This document shows, piece after piece, positions 53,550-61,691 of a DNA stretch of 64,000 nt. The notes beneath the pieces were generated by a model. That model made no database searches, was not told where the DNA came from, and saw only the letters and a program-made list of their open reading frames with translations. Made by a program: the position numbers and the translations under genes. Within the stretch, counting starts at the first letter, position 1. Every line of letters begins with the position of its first letter. The stretch covers positions 5,394,001 through 5,458,000 of the forward strand of contig OZ252053.1 in NCBI GenBank assembly GCA_965247965.1. The letters run 5' to 3'. The stretch comes from UBA7328 sp965247965. GTDB lineage: Bacteria > Bacteroidota > Bacteroidia > Chitinophagales > Saprospiraceae.

Positions 53550-54980
53550 TTAACCTACTATAGTTTCATACCGTTCCGCGTACAACTCAGCCGACTTAGC
53601 CCACGAAAAATCCATCGCTGCAGCCTTACTTCTCAGCCTTTTATACCTTCTTCCATCCTTATACAAATGCAGCGCCCGTGCCGTTGCTCCCACGAGGTCA
53701 TTCACACTAACATAATCAAAAGAAACTCCCGTTCCTCCGTTTTCAAAGTCGACCACTGTATCTTCCAAACCGCCCGTTTTTCGGGCCACAGGAATAGCTC
53801 CATATCTCATCGCAAACATTTGATTAAGCCCACAAGGTTCGAATCTCGAAGGCATTAGAATGAAATCAGACGCGGCATATATCTTATGTGCCAAATCTTC
53901 ATTGTAGCCTATAAAGACAGCAACACGTTCTCCATACTCTCCCTGCAAATCCAGGATTTGGTTTTCAATAAACTTGTCCCCCGAACCAAGCACAAAGAAA
54001 TTCACAAAGCCGAAGCGACCGAGGATACGTTCAATGGATTGATACAAAATATCGGCGCCTTTTTGATACGCAAAACGCCCGATAAAGCCGATTAACGGAA
54101 CGTCTTCGATCTGATAGAGACCCTCAAGGATCTCCTGTTTATTCGACATTTTGAACGCTTCCCATGATCTTTTGAAGTGAAAAGACAGACGTTCATCAGT
54201 CCTTGGATTCCAGTCGTCATTGTCAATTCCATTGAGAATTCCTGAAAATTTTTCTGGTTCCTGGCTTTGTGCATATTGTAGTGGCCCTTGCACTTCCAGC
54301 AGTTCTTTAAGATAAGTAGGTGAGACCGTATTCACCTGATCAGCGTAAAGGCAGGCCGCTTTCACACCATCCATATCGTTGCTCCAATCGAGACTTGAAT
54401 TTAACCTCGCTTGGTAAGGGGGGAGTAGTTTCCTCCACTTCCACGGATAAAGGCTATTATACGAACCATTGTGGATGGTGTACATTGTGGGTATGGTCTT
54501 GAGTTTGGCGTATGCGCTACATTTTTTTATCATGAACGGTATAAATCCAGTCTGGTGATCGTGGCAGTGCAACAGATCAAAATTCACCTTCCCATTGCAA
54601 AGCCATGTTAAAACACTTCGCTGAAATGCCACATTCCTTTCGTGTTCATCCTCATACCCATGGCCGTCTTTATTAAGATAAATCGAACTTCGAAAGTATA
54701 ACTTTGGTGCATCGACGCAGTACAGGTCGAAAGGCAGAACACCATTTTTAAGTTTCACAATATTGAAGGATATCACCTTTGACAACATTTTGAATGATCC
54801 CTTGAATACCAGTTCGAATTCGTGATTGTTGAGCCATTCCGTATCATATTTTGGAATGATGACCGATGCTGCCCAACCCGTTTCTTTTTGATATAATGGC
54901 AATGATCCTAGTACATCACCCATACCTCCAGCCTTCGCCATCGGATAACATTCTGTGGATATGTGGAGGACTTTTTTCAT
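53550..54980 (-). CDS. glgA: Glycogen synthase (ADP-glucose type, GT5)
   Basis: 476 residues. KAGGMGDVLGSLP near the N-terminus binds ADP-glucose; LLHCHDHQTGFIP; the C-terminal domain has LIGFIGRFAYQKGADIL and the MPSRFEPCGLNQMFAMRYGAIP site with the catalytic Glu. Adds glucose from ADP-glucose to alpha-1,4 chains. ATG 54980 chosen over TTG 54989. Confidence 0.95.
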   Translation of the reverse strand: MKKVLHISTECYPMAKAGGMGDVLGSLPLYQKETGWAASVIIPKYDTEWLNNHEFELVFKGSFKMLSKVISFNIVKLKNGVLPFDLYCVDAPKLYFRSSIYLNKDGHGYEDEHERNVAFQRSVLTWLCNGKVNFDLLHCHDHQTGFIPFMIKKCSAYAKLKTIPTMYTIHNGSYNSLYPWKWRKLLPPYQARLNSSLDWSNDMDGVKAACLYADQVNTVSPTYLKELLEVQGPLQYAQSQEPEKFSGILNGIDNDDWNPRTDERLSFHFKRSWEAFKMSNKQEILEGLYQIEDVPLIGFIGRFAYQKGADILYQSIERILGRFGFVNFFVLGSGDKFIENQILDLQGEYGERVAVFIGYNEDLAHKIYAASDFILMPSRFEPCGLNQMFAMRYGAIPVARKTGGLEDTVVDFENGGTGVSFDYVSVNDLVGATARALHLYKDGRRYKRLRSKAAAMDFSWAKSAELYAERYETIVG

Positions 54981-55102
54981 GTTTCTCAAGAATAGTGAAA
55001 AAACAGATCACGACTGGCATAACATAGTAATAGCAATAACCGTGAAGTGTTACCCGCTGTGAGGTCTATTGGGCAGCTCAATTGATTATCGCCCCTTTGG
55101 TA

Positions 55103-57010
55103 TTAGCTACGCGAAAATTTAAATATGGCAACCCCCAACGGAGGCAAAACAATGTCGACAGAATAGGGCCGACCATGACTGCTTTCGTTAGCTGATTTTA
55201 TGATTTTTTTGTTGATTATACTACTACCGCCATATTTTTTTGCATCGCTATTCAGCACCTCCTTCCATTCTCCGTCATAAGGTACACCGATTCGATAACC
55301 CTCGAGCAGTCTTGGCGTGAAATTGCAAGCCACCAAAATCGTGTCCTTATCCGATTTGCGCAAATAAGCCAAAGTGGAATTTTGCGCATCCGAATGATCG
55401 ATCCATTCAAATCCATGTGGCTCGAAATTGTAGTGAGACAAAGCACTCTCGGTCCTCAGCAAATGATTCAAATCCTTGACTAATTCTTGTACGCCAGAAT
55501 GAAATTTGTACTTCAATAGCGCCCAATGCACCTGGTCATTCACTTCCCATTCCTCGGTCTGACCGATATCCATGCCCATGAATAGCAATTTATGTCCGGG
55601 ATGTGAAAACATAAAACTATAAAGGAGTCTGACATTGGCAAATCTTTGCCATTCGTCGCCTGGCATTTTATACACAACCGAACTTTTTCCGTGCACTACC
55701 TCATCGTGGGACAAAGGCAGGACAAACGATTCGGAATAAAAATAGGCCATGCTAAAGCTGATCTCGTTGTGGTGCTGTTTGCGATGAATTGTTTCTCTTT
55801 CCAGGTAGCGCAACGAATCGTTCATCCATCCCATCATCCATTTGAAACCAAATCCTAATCCACCGCTGTCGACCGATTTGGACACGCCCGTGAATGCCGT
55901 TGATTCTTCGGCGATCATCACTATTCCAGGATGAGCTCCATAGCAGGAAGTATTGAGAGCTTTTAGGAAATCGATTGCTGCTAAATTCTCTCTTCCACCG
56001 TATTGATTCGGTTCCCATTCGCCTTCTTCGCGGCTGTAATCCAAATAGAGCATCGAGGCAACTGCATCTACACGCAGGCCGTCGATGTGGTATTTGTCCA
56101 ACCAAAATCGGGCGCTTGAAATGAGGAAAGAACGGATCTCGGGCCGTTCGTAATTGAAGATTAAACTTTTCCAATCGGGATGGTAACCTCTTTTGGGATT
56201 CGGATGTTCGTAGACATTCGAACCGTCAAAATCGGCCAGAAAACTGTCATCCGATGGAAAGTGGGCGGGAACCCAATCGAGGATCACGCCGATTTCATTC
56301 TGATGCAACGCGTCGACAAGCGCCATAAAATCCTGCGGCGAACCAAAACGACTTGTCGGAGCAAAGTATCCTGTCGTAAGATAGCCCCAAGAAGGATAGT
56401 ACGGATGTTCGGTAAGTGGCAAAAATTCTACGTGGGTATATCCCATATCCTCTACATAAGTCACCAGTTCATCTGCCAATTCTTTGTAATGGAGGGATCG
56501 ATTTTCTTCTAAATTTTTTTTCCAGCTTCCGAGGTGAACTTCGTAGATAGAAAGTGTCTGTTTATATGGATTCGCATTTTCTCTCTTATTCATCCACGCT
56601 TTGTCCTTCCATTTATATCCAGTGTCCCATGCGATGCTCGATGTTTTAGGGGCTTGCTCGAAGTAGAAACCATAAGGATCCGACTGCTCTCGAATCCTCG
56701 AATCCAGATTTGAATAGATCTTGAATTTGTACAATTCTCCTTTTTTCAGGTCGGGAACAAAGCCTTCCCATATTCCCGAGTGATCCCAGCGGACGGATAA
56801 GTTGTGCTCCACCCCAGACCAAAAATTAAAATTGCCAATGACCTGAACCTTATAAGCCGCTGGAGCGTAGACAGCGCAGTAAATTCCTTTTTTACCATTT
56901 ATAGTGATCTCGTGTGCGCCAAATTTTTCATAGAGTTTGTGGTGATTTCCGGAGCGGAAAAGATTGATGTCGTAGTCTGTGAATAGGGTGTGAGGGATTA
57001 CTCTTTTCAT
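55103..57010 (-). CDS. glgB: 1,4-alpha-glucan branching enzyme (GH13_9)
   Basis: 635 residues from ATG 57010; the open frame to 57121 crosses an interspersed repeat and is not homologous. A CBM48 domain (YCAVYAPAAYKVQVIGNFNF), SIYEVHLGSWKK, GLRVDAVASMLYLDY with nucleophile Asp, IAEESTA with acid/base Glu, and LPLSHDEVVHGKSS complete the catalytic barrel. First gene of the glycogen cluster. Confidence 0.95.
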   Translation of the reverse strand: MKRVIPHTLFTDYDINLFRSGNHHKLYEKFGAHEITINGKKGIYCAVYAPAAYKVQVIGNFNFWSGVEHNLSVRWDHSGIWEGFVPDLKKGELYKFKIYSNLDSRIREQSDPYGFYFEQAPKTSSIAWDTGYKWKDKAWMNKRENANPYKQTLSIYEVHLGSWKKNLEENRSLHYKELADELVTYVEDMGYTHVEFLPLTEHPYYPSWGYLTTGYFAPTSRFGSPQDFMALVDALHQNEIGVILDWVPAHFPSDDSFLADFDGSNVYEHPNPKRGYHPDWKSLIFNYERPEIRSFLISSARFWLDKYHIDGLRVDAVASMLYLDYSREEGEWEPNQYGGRENLAAIDFLKALNTSCYGAHPGIVMIAEESTAFTGVSKSVDSGGLGFGFKWMMGWMNDSLRYLERETIHRKQHHNEISFSMAYFYSESFVLPLSHDEVVHGKSSVVYKMPGDEWQRFANVRLLYSFMFSHPGHKLLFMGMDIGQTEEWEVNDQVHWALLKYKFHSGVQELVKDLNHLLRTESALSHYNFEPHGFEWIDHSDAQNSTLAYLRKSDKDTILVACNFTPRLLEGYRIGVPYDGEWKEVLNSDAKKYGGSSIINKKIIKSANESSHGRPYSVDIVLPPLGVAIFKFSRS

Positions 57011-57058
57011 TAAATATTTATTGTGTCGCGCATAATGGGCATTTAGGAAATCAGTTTT

Positions 57059-57180
57059 GTCAGCCAAGGGCCTCTTACCGTGTCCGCCGTACAAAGTACT
57101 TTGGGAGGCGAGGCGCTCCAAAGCTTCAGTCGCTAATGCTCCATAGCTTCAGCGACGGAGCACGACGGAGCGCTGATCGG
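57059..57180 (-). repeat. Interspersed repeat A, copy 2
   Basis: Inverted, longer copy of 29197-29285, with an internal duplication of GCTTCAG/GGAGC units. It ends 49 bases from the glgB start, so it occupies the promoter region. Confidence 0.7.
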
Positions 57181-57319
57181 CCTTTGGCCGAAAAGGTAAA
57201 GAATTCCCAATGGTTTGGAGGCTCTAAATGGCGCTGCAAACCTGCCCGATCTGACCCGCCAGAATGAGCTTGTCGAGCTGGCGATCAGTCAGGCGGGTTT
57301 ATTTGTGGTATTTACGGAA

Positions 57320-57339
57320 GCACCAAAAATTTTTGGTGC
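57320..57339. repeat. 20-base perfect palindrome
   Basis: GCACCAAAAATTTTTGGTGC. It resembles the glgC-leader hairpin in design. The surrounding stretch 57181-57427 has no real gene; CCCGCC...GGCGGG pairs lie at 57258-57296. Confidence 0.55.
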
Positions 57340-57458
57340 GCCAATAGCCCCAATTCGCGACAACCAGATTAACGACAGGGCAGGAGGTCTGAAGTATACG
57401 AAATTTTGAACTGCACTAAAATTTGCCTATTCTTTGGGTGCATTTCATTTTGTCCCGT

Positions 57459-58433
57459 CTAGGCGGCGCGTCTTAACCTGTCAGTTACCATATCCCAATG
57501 GCCACTTTTATTGATTACTCTGAGATTGATCATATTTTGAATTCCCTTGGCAGACCATCTTTGACCTGACAGTTTCATCCTTTTTTGCAATACGTTGCGG
57601 TGCGCTGCTTCTATGGCTCCAGAACCTATTAACATTCCCTTTTCTATGTATGAAGGGTAATCCATTCTTGTCTTGTTCCTTTCTAAATAGACCATCAATT
57701 TCCTCTTTTCCTCTTTTTTTAATTTCGTGTTACAATTCAATTCATCGATCCGTTCTATAAGGCTATCATAACCCTTTTCTTTTAATAGTGAAGCTGTCTG
57801 TGAAATCCATTCTTTTCTTACTTTTTTATTTTTCATACACACATTTGCGTATTTGCTCACATTTTCAACGGCGTGGTAAAAATCTAGTACTTGGGTTGCA
57901 TCAGGATATTCTGCTGTAATCCATTTTTCTATCCATACAGCTCCGTCATTCACAAAAACCATCCGGTCTTTTAATCCTGAATATTCATCTAATAACACTG
58001 AAACTTTTGTCTCAAATTCTTCATGATCACCCAAATGACCTACATATTCACTATTCCTAATCCACTGTCTATCAGCACTTTGAGGTAGAATTGAGCTTTG
58101 TTTGAATACCCTTCCCAATTTTACCTCTTTCCATCCCGGTCCTCTTGTCAATAAATGAGAACCATCCACCTGACAATAAACTCTATCCTCTTTTTTCACA
58201 TCTTCTATGTTGTACCGATCTTGGTCATCTATCCATTCTCCTACTTGTTCTCCCATTGTATCAGTTAAACGGTAAATTGCCGTATCATTCGTTTTTACCT
58301 CTAATAATTTATTCGCAATTTCTTCCCCATTCTCGTAACAACTAAACTGGCCTATGAATATCAACTTGCCTTGTAAATAAGGGCTTACTTTTGCAGACTC
58401 GATTTGTTCGCTGTACTTGTTGGACTTATTCAA
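57459..58433 (-). CDS. ISKra4 transposase, main frame
   Basis: 324 residues. YCQVDGSHLLTRGPGWKEVKLGRVF (first Asp), VFVNDGAVWIEKW (second Asp), IGSGAIEAAHRNVLQKRMKLSGQRW (Glu region). It overlaps the small upstream frame by 4 bases (ATGA), so translation is coupled. Confidence 0.9.
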   Translation of the reverse strand: MNKSNKYSEQIESAKVSPYLQGKLIFIGQFSCYENGEEIANKLLEVKTNDTAIYRLTDTMGEQVGEWIDDQDRYNIEDVKKEDRVYCQVDGSHLLTRGPGWKEVKLGRVFKQSSILPQSADRQWIRNSEYVGHLGDHEEFETKVSVLLDEYSGLKDRMVFVNDGAVWIEKWITAEYPDATQVLDFYHAVENVSKYANVCMKNKKVRKEWISQTASLLKEKGYDSLIERIDELNCNTKLKKEEKRKLMVYLERNKTRMDYPSYIEKGMLIGSGAIEAAHRNVLQKRMKLSGQRWSAKGIQNMINLRVINKSGHWDMVTDRLRRAA

Positions 58434-58642
58434 TTCAATTTTACCGTAACCTGTCTTGATGCATCTTTTTTTTTACGATTTTCAACAGCCTCGCCCAATG
58501 AACTCTCTAGCAATTCTCTGCCAAAATCTTTTAACAGGTAGGTAAAACTTTCTTCATAGTCGTAAAAACTTTCAATGTCCTGTAGGTTCTTTACATCACT
58601 CATCAGTTGGTCAAATCTTTTCTGTAATTTAACCACGTTCAT
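58430..58642 (-). CDS. ISKra4 small upstream frame
   Basis: 70 residues, helical and charged (LQKRFDQLMSDVKNLQDIESFYDYEE). In other ISKra4 elements this region belongs to the N-terminus of the transposase; here it is a separate frame joined by ATGA. Confidence 0.75.
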   Translation of the reverse strand: MNVVKLQKRFDQLMSDVKNLQDIESFYDYEESFTYLLKDFGRELLESSLGEAVENRKKKDASRQVTVKLN

Positions 58643-58740
58643 GACTTTTAATTTTTGGTTGATATATCTAATTTAACACATATTTCCCTATATCGGGACA
58701 TTTTGAAATGCACCCTATTCTTTTTATCGTTATTCGTTTT

Positions 58741-59376
58741 ATGAGACCAATTCTACTAGGAGCCTTTATCTACGGATGCATTTTGTCATCTTGCGCACAG
58801 CCTTGAAAGGATCAATTTAACGCGCTAGTCGGCGGCCCATGCGAAGGCTGTGAAGCTATATACGAATATGGAGACAGAGAATTGACCAGTGAAGTTACCT
58901 TGCCCGATTATGATAAAGAAGAACCCAAACTTCACATATCCGGCACCATCTATAAATCAGACGGAACGACTCCTGCCAAAGATGTGATCTTGTACGTTTA
59001 TCATACCAATGCAACGGGCATATATCCTTCAACAGGAAAAGAAAAAGACTGGTCGCGAAGACATGGATACATCCGCGGATGGATCAAAACGGGTGTGGAT
59101 GGTCGCTATTCTATAAAAACATTCAGGCCTGCGTCATATCCAGGTACGACTATTACAGCACACATTCACCCGACCATCAAAGAACCCGGGATCAATGAAT
59201 ATTACATCGATGAATTTCTCTTCGACGATGATCCTTATCTATCGGACTCTGAAAGAGGTAGACAGGAAAGGCGAGGAGGATCGGGTATTCTTGAGGTTGA
59301 GATCAGAGACGATATTCAATATGCCAATCGAGATATTATTCTTGGTTTTAATATTCCAAGCAATCCTAAGCAGTAG
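58741..59376 (+). pseudogene. Intradiol ring-cleavage dioxygenase-like lipoprotein with in-frame stop
   Basis: From ATG 58741 a lipoprotein signal (LSSCAQP) is followed by TGA at 58804-58806, then KDQFNALVGGPCEGCEAIYE in the same frame to the end. The body has ILYVYHTNATGIYP, TFRPASYPG and TAHIHPTI, giving two Tyr and two His, the Fe(III) ligands of intradiol dioxygenases. The ISKra4 element ends 25 bases upstream of the ATG, so the promoter is also lost. The catalytic half is intact. Confidence 0.85.
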
Positions 59377-59391
59377 CTGATAAGTAGATTA

Positions 59392-59490
59392 AGGACTGAC
59401 AGGTCTGACTCAAGAGCACCATATCACGAGTCAATATTGATTTGTGCAATATATTTTTCGCAATCGGTCAGTTGGAGACCTGTCAGTCCT
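59392..59490. mobile_element. Small inverted-repeat element B, copy 1
   Basis: AGGACTGACAGGTCT and AGACCTGTCAGTCCT are perfect 15-base inverted ends of a 99-base unit. A second copy lies at 60817. Confidence 0.8.
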
Positions 59491-59520
59491 CGTCATGCTC
59501 CAAGCTACCCCAAGCGGTAC

Positions 59521-59646
59521 CTAATAAACTATTTCGGATATTGACCACCGATTCGGAGATTCTCTGAAATTCCACTGTTCTTTTGTCAAATCTTCAATTC
59601 CATCTCTTAATTTTTCGGTTGTTCTGTTTAATTCGGATAGAATGTA
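59521..59646 (-). pseudogene. DinB-family protein, N-terminal remnant
   Basis: The minus strand reads LSELNRTTEKLRDGIEDLTK, EQWNFRESPNRWSISEIVY, then TAG. This is the first helix pair of DinB/YfiT-like proteins. No ATG and no C-terminal part. Confidence 0.55.
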
Positions 59647-59670
59647 TTATTCTCTAAATGATTGAAACGA

Positions 59671-60750
59671 TCATCCCACATACTTCTGATAAAATGCCAT
59701 ACACTCTTTCATCATCAATTCAAACTGAGGATTGGCCGTCGGTGGCTGGTAATGCTTGCGCACTATTTTACTGGTGTCTATGGGCACATCAATTTTCAAC
59801 GGCACTTCCGCATGCTCTACGTGCAATCCTAGAATAAATGCAGAGCCTTCATGCTCGTGATTTTTGAGCAGGTCAAGGATGCCTTTGATTTTGGCCGTAG
59901 TGTCGTGTATGGAGTGGCCTGAAAATACGGGATTATCGATTTTTACTTTTTTCTGTAATCTCGAGTTTTGATTATTGATCTTAGCCAATTGAAAACCTCC
60001 ATATTGCGGAAACTTGTCGTATTTATATGGATCAGGTCCTTCACCATATATTTTTCCGTCCTTCCATTTAATTATACTGCCCACCGGTCCGATTCTTCCC
60101 AAAAACTGAATGAACGAACCAATATTCAGAGCTCCCGAGAATAAAAAGAGTCCACCATCGATAGATTCAGGGTCACGTAAAATCTTGTTATAACTCAACG
60201 CTCCGCCCGTTGAAAATCCCCCTATAGTTACCCTATTCCCCAAATAGTGAGCGACCTCTACCGCTGCGTCCATTTCACCTTGCCATTTCACAGACATTTT
60301 TGGATCTTTCATAACTTTATTTGGCTCTTTCAGACCGTGAGCCGGAAGCAAAGGCATGATTACATTCAATCCTTCCCTATAAAAAATCTCAGCAATAAAA
60401 TGCACATACCACGGCGAATCGGAAAGTCCATGTGTGATAATCAAAACGTGATCCGTCTTTTTGCCGTGATAATAGATGCGGGGGCAATTTCCATCTCTAA
60501 GCATTGGAGAACAGATATAGGTTTTCTCATAAACTTCATCAGCTCCAGTGATCGTTTCTATGCTGCAATCGTCCAAACGCTTGGCATAGTGAGCCTTCCA
60601 AAGATCAGCTATATCCGCGATAGGAATAGAATCGCCCGGGTATGTTTTATCAAGTGACGCAGCGCTTTGACCGATAGCTATAGTCGGAGCAACAGTGGTC
60701 TTACAGGACACTGTGACAATAAAAAGTGCCAGAAGTAAAATTCGATTCAT
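59671..60750 (-). CDS. Alpha/beta hydrolase lipoprotein
   Basis: About 359 residues from ATG 60750; the longer frame is not needed. Lipobox TVSC near residue 15. LIITHGLSDSPWYV (oxyanion region), GGFSTGGALSYN with nucleophile Ser, and HVEHAEVP with a candidate His; GHSIHDTTAK may hold the Asp. Envelope lipase or esterase; substrate unknown. Confidence 0.8.
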   Translation of the reverse strand: MNRILLLALFIVTVSCKTTVAPTIAIGQSAASLDKTYPGDSIPIADIADLWKAHYAKRLDDCSIETITGADEVYEKTYICSPMLRDGNCPRIYYHGKKTDHVLIITHGLSDSPWYVHFIAEIFYREGLNVIMPLLPAHGLKEPNKVMKDPKMSVKWQGEMDAAVEVAHYLGNRVTIGGFSTGGALSYNKILRDPESIDGGLFLFSGALNIGSFIQFLGRIGPVGSIIKWKDGKIYGEGPDPYKYDKFPQYGGFQLAKINNQNSRLQKKVKIDNPVFSGHSIHDTTAKIKGILDLLKNHEHEGSAFILGLHVEHAEVPLKIDVPIDTSKIVRKHYQPPTANPQFELMMKECMAFYQKYVG

Positions 60751-60816
60751 CACAACAGTTTTCCGAAATATAGGGAAATCATGGTTTTTTATCATTGAAT
60801 ATTTCGATGTAACCGA

Positions 60817-60917
60817 AGGACTGACAGATCTTAATCTGTTTGAGTTGCCCCGCACAATTCTACCCCAATCAATTCACGAATATATGCAATGCCTTTTGAG
60901 ACAGATCTGTCAGTCCT
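60817..60917. mobile_element. Small inverted-repeat element B, copy 2
   Basis: AGGACTGACAGATCT and AGATCTGTCAGTCCT are perfect 15-base inverted ends of a 101-base unit. Relative to copy 1 the G/C pair in the ends is an A/T pair on both sides. It abuts the stop codon of the next gene. Confidence 0.8.
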
Positions 60918-61576
60918 CAACATACACCTAAAAACCTCACCCTAATATACCCGCCAAGCCCATCATAAGAAGGATTGCGGTCGCGACCGGCAATGAAAGC
61001 ATTAGAGATATGCGTATTGCGAAAGCCTAAGGAATAACTCAACTCGTTCGCACTAATTTCCAAATCCAGCCCATAGAAGGTGTAGAAATTAAAGCGAGTA
61101 CCTCCTTCAGGAAGCATATTAGAAAACAGAATCGGTCCGAGTCCATTATCATAAGACAATCGGAAAGATGACCTATTAATGATATTCCATGAGAAAAATG
61201 GACTCACTCCAAGGCCTACCTCCTTCTCGTTGTTCGGATTGAGGGTGGCGCTTATTTCCAAGCCTGCCCATATCCATTGTCGGATTTTTGTACCGTTACG
61301 GTATTTTATGGAATACATATCAGAAAGGGGTGGCCTGATGTATTCGTGGTTGTATTCTGTGGTGATGGATTGGAATTTTTGGTTCACGTTTTCGCCCTTA
61401 GACTTAGAAAAGAGATAGGTCAGGCCGAGACCGATGGCATTGTAGAGGATCACTTTGTTGTCACCGAGATCGATGTGCTTCAAGTCATTCGGGTCGTGCC
61501 AATCCCAGGAGTATTGCCCTTGAATTGCGCTAAACCAAATGCTCGAAAATAAGATGATGAATAATAGTGGCTTCAT
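60917..61576 (-). CDS. Lipid A deacylase PagL-like outer-membrane protein
   Basis: 219 residues. Signal peptide (LLFIILFSSIWFSAIQG), then beta-barrel strands. NTHISNAFIAGRDRNPSYDG near the C-terminus is the His-x-Ser-Asn signature of acyloxyacyl hydrolases (PagL), which remove a 3-O-acyl chain from lipid A. The last codon and TGA overlap the edge of element B. Confidence 0.8.
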   Translation of the reverse strand: MKPLLFIILFSSIWFSAIQGQYSWDWHDPNDLKHIDLGDNKVILYNAIGLGLTYLFSKSKGENVNQKFQSITTEYNHEYIRPPLSDMYSIKYRNGTKIRQWIWAGLEISATLNPNNEKEVGLGVSPFFSWNIINRSSFRLSYDNGLGPILFSNMLPEGGTRFNFYTFYGLDLEISANELSYSLGFRNTHISNAFIAGRDRNPSYDGLGGYIRVRFLGVC

Positions 61577-61652
61577 ATATTGAAATCTTGTGGCTTCCAG
61601 TATTTCTTCAACGAAAGGCTCGTAAAATGAAAATACTAGTAAACAGGGTCAC

Positions 61653-61686
61653 GCCGTCTACCGTTGGCCGTCCACCGTCAGCCGTT
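61653..61686. repeat. CCGTCTACCGTTGG word-repeat
   Basis: Degenerate CCGTC-units just past the cystathionine synthase stop. Confidence 0.55.
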
Positions 61687-61691
61687 CTTAC

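Larger units (their letters stand above)
57436..58715 (-). mobile_element. ISKra4-family element, complete
   Basis: 22-base inverted ends (GGGTGCATTTCATTTTGTCC at 57436, CGGGACATTTTGAAATGCAC at 58694, one mismatch). The 8-base target duplication TATTCTTT is exact at 57428-57435 and 58716-58723. Two overlapping frames inside. Confidence 0.95.

Noticed and set aside
57215..57409. 64-residue ORF upstream of ISKra4
   Set aside because: It is made of REP-like CCCGCC/GGCGGG pairs and the 57320 palindrome and has no coding character.
5430..59376. Stop-codon recoding (TAG at 5430 and 20706, TGA at 58804)
   Set aside because: The three stops are of two kinds, in genes with other damage or lost promoters, and many intact genes use TAG and TGA as normal stops. 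No SECIS-like or tRNA gene was seen.
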